This document shows positions 48,386 through 60,080 of a DNA stretch of 64,000 nucleotides, piece after piece. Numbering within the stretch: position 1 is the first letter of the stretch; every line of letters begins with the position of its first letter. Both the position numbers and the translations under genes were made by a program. The stretch is taken from NCBI GenBank assembly GCA_037179385.1, contig CM074195.1:29716222-29780221 (forward strand). The letters are read 5' to 3'. The stretch is from Holothuria scabra (lineage: Eukaryota > Echinodermata > Holothuroidea > Aspidochirotida > Holothuriidae). The notes beneath the pieces were generated by a model. That model saw nothing but the letters and a program-made list of their open reading frames with translations. It had not been told where the DNA came from and ran no database searches.

Positions 48386-48438
48386 CATGTACCGTGTCAC
48401 CATGTACCAAATTTCTCACTCCTTGTCATTCTCTGACC

Positions 48439-48479
48439 AAGTATTGACAAAGAGGTAGTATTCCTCGAAAGCTCTACTT
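48439..48479 (+). ncRNA. Hammerhead-like module 6 with intact stem I
   Basis: AAGTA, TTGACAA, A, stem II GAGG...CCTC, GAAA, GCTC, TACTT. AAGTA and TACTT are perfect complements in the stem I position, and GAAA-GC-U-C matches the spacing of module 4. Two core positions differ from CUGANGA, so catalysis is doubtful, but the folded architecture is kept. About 170 bp upstream of the PLE start codon and in the same orientation. Confidence 0.4.
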
Positions 48480-48648
48480 CAAACCTTTTGGCTGTTTAAT
48501 TTATTTAAATTGTAGCCTTCCGCTATTTGTATCTCCTCGGAGATCCAGCCTTTCAATTCTGTAGCACCGTTGTTTTACAGTTTCTCCGTCATGTTTATAT
48601 ATTTTTTTTCACTGTTTGCATCAATTTTGATCCAACCTTGCTACACCC

Positions 48649-51380
48649 ATGGAGAGTACTTTGGAAACTTTCAAATTACTTCGACGCGTGTGCGAAAAAC
48701 GTGTCAGGTATCGACATCACCTTTCCAACTATAAAACGTATCGAGCAAACAATACGGTACCGAAAGGGCTTCAAATTAAAGCCCCTACCGGCTTGCCACT
48801 CTCCGACAGTGGAAGCTACGCCAACTGGAAAGGTATACTCAGAAAAACGTCTCTCAGACTGATGGAAGTACAAATTGGAAATTGTCGGAAAACCATCAAT
48901 GAACTCAATCACCAAATTGATTCCAAAACCAGGAAGCTAAAAAGAGAGCTTCCCAAATCCGAGCTTCAAAACAAGCTTCGGTTTATCTCCCAGGACTGTC
49001 TCCGACTCTCTCGTACTCTAAATTCTAGGCAACAACGCAAGTTTCAAAGAGATCATGTCACTTCAAACCATGTGACTATCACTTCAAATCAAGTGATTTC
49101 AAATTTTCAGAAAAGCAGGTCTCGCAGATTTATTCGTAAACCGGTTACCGAGCCTTCCACCGCCACCACCGCGGTTGTAAGCATATCGTGTCAGCTTTCT
49201 GAAGGAGAAACTAAAATTCTCTCGAAGGGACTCAATTTCTGCCCCAAACCAAGGCAGACTGACACGCAGAAATTATCACTGGACATGAAAGCGTTTTTCC
49301 GACGCTTGCGCCTTCGGGAGTATTTTGCTGACGAAGACGGCCTAAATTCTCCACCGGACAACGATATATCGTATCAATTTAAACCAAAAAGCACCTGGAA
49401 CCCACCAAAGGGGCGTTGTCCGCAACTGGAATCATTTATTTCGGCCATTGAAGAGGATGTGAAAAGCCACACCCCTTCCCCAGATTTCCGCGACAATCTC
49501 ACAAAAAGTGAACGTCAGGCCATTCGAAGTCTACGGCATCGTGATAATATTGTTATCAAGCCGGCGGACAAAGGCTCTGCGATTGTTGCAATGGTGACTC
49601 AATTTAACAGGGAGGAAGCCCTCAGATTACTTGGCAATCCCGACCACTACAGACGTCTAGACTCAGACCCCACTTCGGAAATTGCGAAAAAAGTGGAGGC
49701 GGCCATCAAAAAGATGGTTCGCAACGGCTCAATTGACTCTGAAACCGGCCCGAATCTCCTCCAGGTAGATCCTAAACCAGGCCGTTTCTATTTTCTGCCC
49801 AAAATTCACAAAACGGGTAATCCGGGCAGACCCATTATTTCCGGCAACGGGACTGCAACAGAAAAAATTTCAAAGTTTGTTGACCTGCTTATCCAACCCC
49901 TGGTTCCAACCCTTCCCTCCTACGTTCAGGACACCACAGACTTCATCCGCAAAATTGGGAAGATCAAAAATCTCCCGTCGGACACAATTCTGGCCACTCT
50001 TGACGTGTCCTCGTTGTACACAAACATACCAAATGAGGAAGGCATCTCCGCTTGCACTAACGCCTTCAATCCGATTCGGGGCAAAACTCCCACCAAGAAA
50101 GACTTAGGCGACCTCATGCATCTGATTTTGACCAACAACAATCTCATTTTTGGTGACCACCACTACCTCCAAATTCATGGTACAGCCATGGGAACCAAAA
50201 TGGCTCCCTCATTTGCTAACTTGTTTATGGGCAACTTCGAGCAAAAATTTCTGTCTCGACAAAATTTGAAACCACAAATTTGGTTACGCTTCATAGACGA
50301 CATCTTCATGATCTGGCCCCACGGTGAAGACTGTCTAAAAACTTTTATTGAAAACATCAATTCGTTCCATCCCACCATCAAATTTACGGCCGACCATTCC
50401 AGGTCCAGTGTCCACTTCCTGGACACCACTGTAACCATAGAAAATGGTTCACTCAAAACAGACTTGTTCAACAAACCAACGGACAAGCACAACTACCTTC
50501 TACCCAGCAGTTGCCATCCTCCGCACTGCACCAAAAACATTCCGTACAGTCAAGCACTCCGCATAAAACGCATCTGTTCCTCTGAAACAGATTTTGACAC
50601 TCGGGCAAAGGAACTATCCGGCTACCTCCGTAACCGGCAGTATTTTCGGGGTTCAATTGAAAATGCCATCAAAAAGGCAAAAGAAACCCCTCGCTCGCAA
50701 ACTCTGACGTACAAAACTCGTCAGCGCAATTCCGACAGAGTGCCGTTGGTAACTGAGTACCATCCCGGTCTACCACCACTAGCCAAATTCATCAAAAAGC
50801 ATATGCCCACACTTCAGAGCACCGATCGCCTAAGGTCTGTCTTTCCCCAACCCCCGTTGTTGCCTTCAAGCGGCCCTCAAATTTACGGGACATTTTGGTT
50901 CGGGCAAAATTCCAGGACAAAGCCTCAGTCGAGGAAAACAACGAAAATTTTGGTTGTTCACCTTGCCCTTCCAACTGCAAGACGTGCGCCCTGGTTGATT
51001 CCACAAAAGGCTTCCAGAGCAATCAAAATACACGCACCTTCCAAATTAGACAAGAAATTAATTGTCTTTCCAAAAATGTCATTTATCTCATATACTGCAA
51101 TTTATGTGGTGTGCAGTATGTCGGAGAATCTAAAAATACTCTTCGAATGAGAATGACACAGCACAGGTCAGCAATTAAAACCAAAAAGGTTGAACAACCT
51201 GTTGCAAACCATTTCAATTTGCCTCATCATTCTATCAAAAACTTACGGGTCATTGCCATCGATCAAAACGATACATGGACCGACAAAGCTAGAAAAGCTA
51301 AAGAAAATTTCTGGGAACTCAATCTCAAAACCACATCGCCTTTCGGCTTGAACATCAGGAGCGATTTACCAGCTTGCTGA
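48649..51380 (+). mobile_element. Nearly complete Penelope-like retroelement (RT + GIY-YIG), one frameshift
   Basis: The 833-codon frame 48649-51150 holds a basic, helical N-terminal region and a PLE reverse transcriptase: KPADKGSAIVAM (~aa 304), LPKIHKTGNPGRPII (~383), TLDVSSLYTNIPN (~450), GTAMGTKMAPSFANL (~511) and the catalytic FIDD (~548-551). The GIY-YIG endonuclease lies in another frame, ending TGA at 51378-51380: RPSNLRDILVRAKFQ, the cysteine linker CSPCPSNCKTC, then NVIYLIYCNLCGVQYVGE (51075-51128) and a basic C-terminus. Homology switches frame at the C run in CAACCCCCGTTG near 50850. One missing base, or a -1 slip, explains it. Such elements copy by RNA and integrate with RT plus endonuclease. 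Apart from the shift there are no stops, so the copy is young. TA tracts border both sides. Confidence 0.93.
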
Positions 51381-51396
51381 TAACACCAACCAAAAT

Positions 51397-51739
<343 letters not shown>

Positions 51740-51799
51740 GCCATGTATTAATAAGCCATGTATTAATAAGCCATGTTAAAGTGTACCTCAAGTGTACCC

Positions 51800-52740
51800 A
51801 TACATGTGGAATCATTTCTTGAATTTCGTTTCTCCAGGTATGGTAAAGTTCAATAGCGTTACATGAGTAAAATTAAACGTCTGGTCCTAAGGGCAATGAA
51901 AAAGTTGCACTAGAACACATGTACACACACACTAGAATTAAAGAAAGAAGAAGTGAATGTCTATCTGTGTTCCCTGCAATTAGAAATAAAATTTAATCCT
52001 TCTGCATCACAAATAAACTTAACATGTATAAGACTCCATCGCAGGCCACTGATGTGACAAAGAAACAAACGAAAGACAAACACGACGAGTTCATTGTTTC
52101 CTTTTCGGTTTCCAGACTTTTAAAAATTTAGAAAATTTTGCTTCCACAAAACTACCCGTCCCTTTATCACTGAGAGAAGCTTTTTTAACAAGCTGAATCA
52201 GAAGAAACCAAGTAATCATCCTACCATGACTGCTTAACACGAGATTGGAAGGCTTTTTATAGCATATTTAAAATCAATTTGGTATTCCAAATGAAGATTT
52301 CCATTATTTTTCTAATCACCAACATTTTTTGCGCAATGTCACTGACCTCAAAGCAAGGCATGGCAACCACCTAGACATAAATTCTAAAGATGAGACTAGA
52401 ATACTTGAAGAGCATACTTGATTACATGAATAAAAATGTCGTAAAAGAACACTTTATATGTTTCCATTAAAAAAATCTGGCAAATACTCTAAAACAAATC
52501 TTTGTCTCCGTTAAGGACGATCTATTTCTTTCGGATGTATTTTCTGAGCACCAGCATTGCTCCAGCCTTATTACCGGAGAAGAATTCTTAATTACCTATC
52601 ATTACTGACCTCCGACTCTTCTCCCTGCAATGAAAGACGCTGCAAATTCTGCAAGCATACTACTACTGAAAAAGGTATGAATATCCCTAATGCCCGGGTT
52701 GAAACAGCACATAATTGCATCGAAAGTTGCTTGAAAATTT
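51800..52740. other. Mostly unassigned, with a possible Penelope-like linker remnant
   Basis: At 52605-52700 the plus strand reads DSSPCNERRCKFCKHTTTEK, similar in spacing to the PCN..C..C..I linker of PLEs. The adjoining sequence is too decayed to confirm. The rest shows nothing recognisable. Confidence 0.35.
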
Positions 52741-52743
52741 GCG

Positions 52744-52865
52744 CAATTTGTTAAAAGTTAAATCGCAAGTTGAATGGCGTTTATGGGACCCGGGCTTAAA
52801 GCGCGGGTCCCATTTACGTGACCCATTTCCGCGATTCAACTTGCGGTTCAACCTTCAACAAATTG
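52744..52865. repeat. 122-bp foldback (near-perfect palindrome)
   Basis: The outer arms are 32 bp (CAATTTGTTAAAAGTTAAAT... against its complement ending AACAAATTG) with four mismatches, all transitions. An inner stem GGGACCCG/CGGGTCCC closes around CTTAAAGCG. It would extrude as a long cruciform or hairpin. Likely a tiny foldback transposon. No target duplication was seen. Confidence 0.8.
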
Positions 52866-54179
52866 ATACAAACGTATCGCAATAGGACAGGTAATCAACT
52901 TGAAAATCGACTCAAATCTGTCGAAAGTGTTGTAACAAGTCACAACTCGAGTCATACCCTCTCAAAATGATAGTGACTCGATAGAATTCATGAGTGATTT
53001 CCAAGTTTGAAAACTGGTTACTAGAGTCACTAATCTAACGACTCGATTATAACACTAGAAATAGATTCCATTTTGCTGCAACTTTACGATCAATTTTCTA
53101 AGTGCACATGCGCATAACTGTGCCTTCCGAAAAATTTGACTAATCAAGCGATCACAAAGTTTGTTAATATGGCAGTAAAGACAGCCCATTAAAGCGGAAC
53201 TATGACATCTCCCAACAGCAAAGTACAAGCTTTGCTTCATGTTAAAATGTAACGATGAGTAAACTTTCTGACGGAAAGAAACAATTAATAGGGTATAAAA
53301 CAAAAACAAATGCAAACAGTTGCATTCACTCAAACGACTGTAGAATATGCCATTCGTTTCTGTGTAGGTAGTTATTGGCACTTAATGAATATTCATTTAT
53401 CAGCTGGTTTCGAGATCGCATAGTCCACACCGCCAAGTTGCAGCCAGTGCATACTGATACTGTACGTACGCAATCGCGCACCATACTTTCACTACACTAA
53501 TCGACGACAATTTTTAGGCAAGGAGGTGCTCGTTGCAAGAAAAATTTACAGCGAAAGTGTCAGTGGCGGATCCAGGAATTTTCAGGGGGGCGTGCATATG
53601 GACGGGACATCAAGTGTACACTGAGCGAAGCGCCACCATATATATGGCTGTTGTTTAGCCTTTGGTGCCTATTAAAATTCAGGTTAAGGGAAATGGGGGT
53701 GGTAGGCAAGCGTCCAAATTTTACCATATTTTTAAGTGTGACTACCACTCTACTAGGCGCGTAAACTGCAACGCGCAGAGCGCGCTGAAATCTTCGCCCT
53801 TACAAAATATTTGAAAATATTAACTTGTTTTGCGGAAAAGTTTGGGATGCTGGGTTTCCTGCAAGGAAATTTGATCAGTTAGGGGATTGCTAAAGAATTT
53901 GGATTTTCTATCTTCAAATCTGAGGTTGGCTGGCGACCAAAGATCGCTGTTGCTACATAACTGTATCCTACGCCCACGTAATGAGGCTCTTCGACGATAA
54001 TATTTGAGCTTACAATGGAGCAAGTATGGAATTTTATGAAAGACCAGAAAGCCAAAAGGCTTAGTGATTCCTTGCTGCTGAAATGTAAGGCCTTTTTTCA
54101 CATTGACATTGCTTTGCAATGTTTTTCAATTAGCAGGGTTCCATAATGTGCCCACAAAGTACACATGCAAGGCATCCAA
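52866..54179. other. Unassigned stretch with one transposon end
   Basis: At about 53563 CAGTGGCGGATCCAGGAATT followed by a G run is the well-known start of a common metazoan DNA-transposon end, probably truncated. No genes. Confidence 0.35.
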
Positions 54180-56142
54180 TCTTGAGATCCCCCTTGCCCG
54201 TCGTGAACCCAAATGACATTTGACCTCCTCCAAAAACTTCTGGGACCATGTATTCAATATGTGCCATCTACATGACAAGTTCCAGGACCCTACAAGTGAC
54301 CTTTCTTGAAAGACTGTGCAGGAAAGCTTGTCAGGCTTTGAACATGCTGACTCCAAATGAACTTTGACCTTTGGGAAAATTTGGGAAAATCAATAGGGAT
54401 CATCTACTAAATATGACCAATCCACACACTAAATAGGAGCGCAGTCACATGTACCGTTCTTGAGATACCGTCTTTACAAAGTTTTGACCTTTTGACCTCT
54501 CATGACCCCAAATGACCTTTGACCTCCACCAAAAACAATAGGGAACATCTACTCAATATGGCCAACACACTCGCCAAATATGAGCACAGTCACATGTACC
54601 GTTCTTGAGATATCTTGTTTACGAAGTTTTGACCTTTTGACCTCTCATGACCCCAAATGACCTTTGACCTCCACCAAAAACAATAGGGATCATCTACTCA
54701 ATATGGCCAATGCACACACCAAATATGAGATTAGTCGCACTTTCTCTTCTTGAGAATCCGTGTTAACAAGCAATTTCTGAGGAATTTACCTATTGACCTC
54801 TTGTGATCCAAAATGACCTTTGACCTCCACGAAAATCGATAGAGATCATGTACTCAATATGACCAACCCACACACCAAATATGAGCATAGTCACATGTAC
54901 CGTTCTTGAGTTATCGTGTTTACGAAGTTTTGACCTTTTGACTTCTGGTGACCCTAAATGACCTTTGATCTCCACGAAAATCAATAGGGATCATATACTC
55001 AATATGGCCAATGCACACACCAAATATGAGATTAGTCACATTTACCGTTCTTGAGATACCATGTTTACAAGCAATTTCTAGGGAATTTACCTATTGACCT
55101 CTCGTGACCCCAAATGACCTTTGACCTCCACGAAAATCGACAGGAATCATCTACTCAATATGACCAACCTACAAACTAAATATGAGCATAGTCACATGTA
55201 CCGTTCTCGAGTTATCGTGTTTACGAAGTTTTGACCTTTTGACCTCTCGCGACCCCAAATGACCTTTGATCTCCACCAAAAACAATAGGGATCATCTACT
55301 CAATATGAACAATCCACACACCAAATATGAGCATAGTCACATGTACCGTTCTTGAGATATCGTGTTTACGAAGTTTTGACCTTTTGACATCTCATGACCC
55401 CAAATGACATTTGATCTCCACCAAAAACAATAGGGATCATCTACTCAATATGGCCAATGCAGGCACCAAATATGACATTAGTCACACTTTCCATTCTTGA
55501 GATAACGTGTTTACAAGCAATTTCTAAGGAATTTACCTATTGACCTCTCGTGACCCCAAATGACCTGTGACCTCCACGAAAATCAATAGGGATCATTTAC
55601 TTAATATGACCAATCTACACACCAAATATGAGCATTGTCACATGTACCGTTCTTGAGTTATCGTGTTTTCGAAGTTTTGACCTTTTGACCTCTCGCGACC
55701 CCAAATGACCTTTGATCTCCACCAAAAACAATAGCGATCATATACTTAATATGGCCAATGCACACACCAAATATGAGATTAGTCACACTTTCCCTTCTTG
55801 AGATATCGTGTTTACAAGCAATTTCTAAGGAATTTACCTATTGACCTCTCGTGACCCCAAATGACCTTTGACCTCCATGAAAATCAATAGGGATCATTGA
55901 CTCAATATGACCAATCCGCACACCGAATATGAGCATTGTCACATGTACCGTTCTTGAGATATCGTGTTTACAAGGTTTTGACCTTTTGACCTCTCGTGAC
56001 CCCAAATGACCTTTGATCTCCACCAAAAACAATAGGGATCATCTACTCAATATGGCCAATGCACACACCAAATATGAGATTAGTCACACTTTCCCTTCTT
56101 GAGATATCGTGTTTACAAGCCAAAGCGTCACATACACACACA

Positions 56143-56181
<39 letters not shown>

Positions 56182-56235
56182 ACGACATCACCATCGCATA
56201 GATTCCTTGCCTGCCTTCGGCAAGGAATAAAAAAT
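54180..56235 (-). mobile_element. Half-site satellite element, unit G (inverted, ~14 monomers)
   Basis: The largest array. On the plus strand TGACCTTTGACCTCCACC cores recur every ~145 bp, each preceded by TTTTGACCTCTC.TGACCCCAA. Monomers are more alike here than in units A-E, and two alternating variants (one with TTACCGTTCTTGAGATA, one with CAATTTCTAAGGAATTTACC) suggest a higher-order repeat. The right end is a CA microsatellite (56132-56183), ACATCACCATCGCA and a hairpin TTCCTTGCC/GGCAAGGAA at 56203-56227. The left (right-module) end is missing. Confidence 0.82.
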
Positions 56236-58056
56236 TCATGAAAAAAGCACAGGAGTAATTGGTATCATTTGGTGATCTGGTGTCAGAAGTGTTGCAAATT
56301 TCCAATTTTGTCACTTCCAGAGTTCGGAAAAGTTCACAAAAGTGAAAGTATGAGCGAGCAGTTCTGCTATGGAATTGCAATTTGCGGCGAGCGACGCGGG
56401 CGGAAAACTTTGCTTCCTTGAATCCTTGAATGGCTTTTATTAGACAAAATTGTTTGGGAATTTCGTAATTTCACAAGTTCTCACACAGTAGACTGGTCTG
56501 ACGATTGGCAAATTTCCGAATTCTTCATTTTCAGACCCCCGGCCCCACCTTGTTGTATAAAAAAAGGGGCCGAGATGCAACATGGTGCCAAATTTTTCAA
56601 TATTTTGAGCCACTATGAAACACCCAAGCTTTCAAAACATGTTCTAGAAAGTTTGGGTAATTATAACTTCAACGGACTATAAGGTCAATGTAAATTTATA
56701 AAGGGGGTACTCTATTACCGTTACAGGGTTTTAGGCTATGTAATGTGTAAACTGTACGTAGTATCATAAAGTGTGGTGCACCCTCCATGACCTTTAACAG
56801 GAACGCCATCTTCCTGTTAAAGAGCAACTCTCCCCCCCCCTTTTGTCCTAGATCCCCAGGGCTCTGTTTCCAGGCACGTGTTACCGGTGAACGTGACAAA
56901 CTAACTCGCCCTAGTTCCACTGGAATGATGCATCCCATATTTTCAAGGTGTGGCCAATTTCACCCTCTACAACCTCCTCATTGGTCATTTTATATCAGCA
57001 CATTCCTAACATTTATTTAATTTGGTGTGCCACAACTTTTAACCAATCAGGGGACTGCATGTGTTCTGAGCTCCTCGAGACATGAAAACTCCGTGCTTGC
57101 AAGTTTTGGTCACACTCACACACTGGTGCAGCAGGCCTCAGACGACGAGCAACTATTCAATCTGTATATAGTTAAATTTTAACAATTCTTTTTTTGCCGG
57201 CTGTTAATCGAACGGAATAAAACCACAAATCAACTTGAATCAGAAATAAATCTTCTTCTCATCTATTTATTCATATCTCAACTCGTATCGCCTACACACT
57301 CTGCAACATCCTTGTATACAGGCCTTTTCATCAACGATTGGTCCATTATCCGACAGCAGTCGTGGCCCCACGTATTGACATAGACACACATGCAATGTCA
57401 CAAACAGCGTTACCAACGGCCGTTGGCGGAAAACGCTGGATTTAGCATGGGTCATTGCGCATATCTAAACAAAACGGGCGTTTACCAAATGATGCGGAAG
57501 ATGACACAAAAATATGGAAATCAAATAATGTAACAACTATCACTGAATTTTTAAAAAGTAATTCAGTCCAGGCTACAATAAGCCTTGCTATCTATACAAT
57601 TTTCACCATCCCGGTGGGAAATGCCAACCCCCTAACCCCTCCTCCGGATCCGTTACTGCTTACTGTACATGTTCATACTTGTAGTTTAAGCTTCTCCTGC
57701 CTCGCTGTGTGAGGCAACTATTTCCCCTGTTCCAGTTATGATTTAAGGTGAGATTTTCCACTTTTTCACGTTATGGGCAACGATTTCGATGACGTGGGTA
57801 ACGTTTCTCACTACAATTATTATAGGCCTATATGCCCAACGTTGCACTGAGTATGGTTCTAGGTTGTTCTGTTGTGTATAGGCCATCCGTCGAAGATACA
57901 AACGAATCATATCCACTGTTTCCGTGCGTGTACTCATTTTACTTCAGTTGTTCATGTACGCGTACGCATGGTACCTATAGTTGTTTATTCATGAATTATC
58001 ATAAACAAACATATTTCCCTTGGTTCATATGGTTTTGTCTGATTGGCTCATAACAG
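56236..58056. other. Unassigned stretch
   Basis: A C run near 56830-56840 and CCAAT-like words at 56970-57050. No gene could be supported. Confidence 0.35.
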
Positions 58057-58380
58057 GAAAGAACTCAAATTTCATTCGGCAAACCGATTTCAACAACTGC
58101 ACTTGGGACAAAGATTACAAAAGGAGACAAGATTGTCCTTCAAAATATTTTAGAACATCCTAAAGAGTTTCCAACTTCAGCTTTTTCGCTCTCGTGCTAT
58201 CACAAATTTTGGAGGTCAAAGCATTTCTTTATAGCAATCTCGAAGTTGCGCTTTAAGTCCGCATTTAGAGAAGACGTGTGTGCTTTAACAATTTCTCTTG
58301 CCAACGGACTCGAAGGATTAATAGTTGATAGACCTCTTAGCGATAAGCTTTGGAACTTATTGCCACGAAATTTGATTTAG
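58057..58380 (+). CDS. Candidate terminal exon without a start codon, unknown product
   Basis: After an acceptor-like CTCATAACAG at 58047-58056 the plus strand stays open for 107 codons in phase 0 and stops at 58378-58380. Parts of the peptide are ISFGKPISTTALGTKITKGD, FREDVCALTISLANGLEGL and DRPLSDKLWNLLPRN. Composition is soluble and basic, with no signal peptide or membrane helix. I recognise no family. A run this long can arise by chance in 64 kb, so treat it as a hypothesis. No AATAAA was noticed close downstream. Confidence 0.25.
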   Translation, partial: ERTQISFGKPISTTALGTKITKGDKIVLQNILEHPKEFPTSAFSLSCYHKFWRSKHFFIAISKLRFKSAFREDVCALTISLANGLEGLIVDRPLSDKLWNLLPRNLI

Positions 58381-59599
58381 CAGGTACAAAAGCTATCGAA
58401 AGGTGAGTTCAAGTGGCGGTAAAAGCGTACAATCGCCGCCAAAAGTAAATGAAACAAAACCAATTTCCCCGTGTCAATGTTGTTACACTCAGGACTGGTC
58501 AGTTTTTCCCAACCAGCATTGAAGAGGGGAAAGGGGGAGAGGGGCTACCATGTGAGATCGATAAATGGCAATGTAACATCTGCTTCAGAGGGATCTTGTT
58601 TCATTTGTTTTGGCGGCGATTGTAGCATAGATACATACTGTACACAATGATCAGTACAGCCTAGCTATTGTAACGTTGTTGTTGATCACAACGTAGCAAC
58701 AAGCCAGCACTAGGCAAATATCGGTATTTCTTAAGCACTTCACTTGGCATAACCTCAGTCTAGTACAGGCGGGTGACTTTTGCGATGCTCTTTACGTCGA
58801 TGTTTCGAACCGGACAACTTAAACCGTAAATTATATATTGTACGTTGCGACTATGATAGATCATGACATAAGAACCAACATCTTATGTTTCCAACGTCAT
58901 AGGGCTAGGTAACCAGAGGGTCACCAGTCATAGGATAACCCAGAGTTCCGGAAGGAGATAAAGCACTTCATTCCATCATCTTATCAAACAATATGTTTTG
59001 AGAATACTTTAATCCTCTTTATGAGAAGAGGCTGTGATTGACAGGTCCTTTAGTACTTCTTGTTAGTTTGTTTGACTTAACCCTCCTAAATAGAAATCAA
59101 TCCTTTCACACTAGCCTAATCCTCAAAAAAACTTATTTTGGCAATGCTTTGAAGCTATCAGCATTGCCGACCAGTGTGACACCTGCGTCAGCCTACAAGA
59201 CAAAACGACTTAAGTGCACTTCTAAATGATCAGATTTTTTATGATTCTAATTTTTGCTATTGGTCACTGATATCGCTTTTCAGCAATGAATGAAGATACT
59301 GACATTTGTATGAATGTTGAAAAGATTCCGGATTTTTCCTGAAAGAGCAAAATATGTTATGGCGTTCTACACCTTAATTGAAGCTCAACTGAACCCATCA
59401 AAAAGTGGCCACTGGCGTACAGGAACAGAATCATTTTTTATTTCTTTGACGACTGGCAATATTGACAAAATGCTTGAAATTATGCCACAAGTATATGAGA
59501 TCTAGCAGACGATAAGAACTATGGTTGTCACTTATTAATCTCTTTTGTGCGAGGACTTAACTATTCGAAAGTACAGCAATTTAACAATTAGGAGCAATT
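58381..59599. other. Unassigned stretch
   Basis: A 63-codon open frame at 59314-59505 (FRIFPERAKYVMAFYTLIEA) follows an acceptor-like CTTTTCAG and might be another exon of the 58-kb candidate. It is unrecognised. Confidence 0.25.
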
Positions 59600-60080
59600 A
59601 TAGGCAATCCTGATAGCTTTAAAGGAAAGGTAAGAGCTTTATCTGTGTCACAATTTGAGGTTTCTCGCTCCACTGCTTTGCCGTGTAGCAGGGCACTGAG
59701 ATTAGTCGTCCACTCAGACTCTCGTCCCACCCCTGACTACGTGAATACCTTTCGAACCTCTGTAAGTATGCACCAAGGTCATCAGTTTTCTCGTTAAAGG
59801 AAGGTAGCTTTGGTGCTTTTGATTTTCTAGTAAGATTTCTACTGCTTTGCCCCTCTGAACCCTCAGTAGGACTTGCTTCTTCCCGTTCCCTCTTTAATTT
59901 TTCTAACTGCAACTGCGTCTCAATTATCTCCTTTTGTTCAACTTTCATGTCCCTCTCATGGGATCTCCTATCTCTTTCAAGCCTTTCTTCTTCACCTTTC
60001 GCTTCATTAACAAAAGTCATCAAATCCTTCCCAGTTAACCCCAGGCTAACCCCTACAGAGACCAATTTCTCTAGGTCCAT
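59600..60080 (-). pseudogene. Gypsy-type retrotransposon gag N-terminal remnant
   Basis: The minus strand starts MDLEKLVSVGVSLGLTGKDL, followed by a long charged coiled coil (EEERLERDRRSHERDMKVEQ) and PKLPSFNEKTDDLGAYLQRF, the entry to the capsid-like domain of Metaviridae/ARC-type gag. The expected continuation (EWTTNLSALLHGKAVE) is in another frame, so there is a frameshift near 59730. No protease or pol follows on the left, so the element is truncated. Upstream (about 60317-60360) a GTCACAATT...AATTGTGAC inverted pair and TTTTTGACGACCCTGCCAGG resemble a leader/primer-site region, but no paired LTR could be shown. Confidence 0.65.

Noticed and set aside
54790..56032. Repeated 64-codon minus-strand open frames in the 54-56 kb array
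   Set aside because: The same peptide recurs because the DNA is a tandem satellite; monomers elsewhere carry stops.
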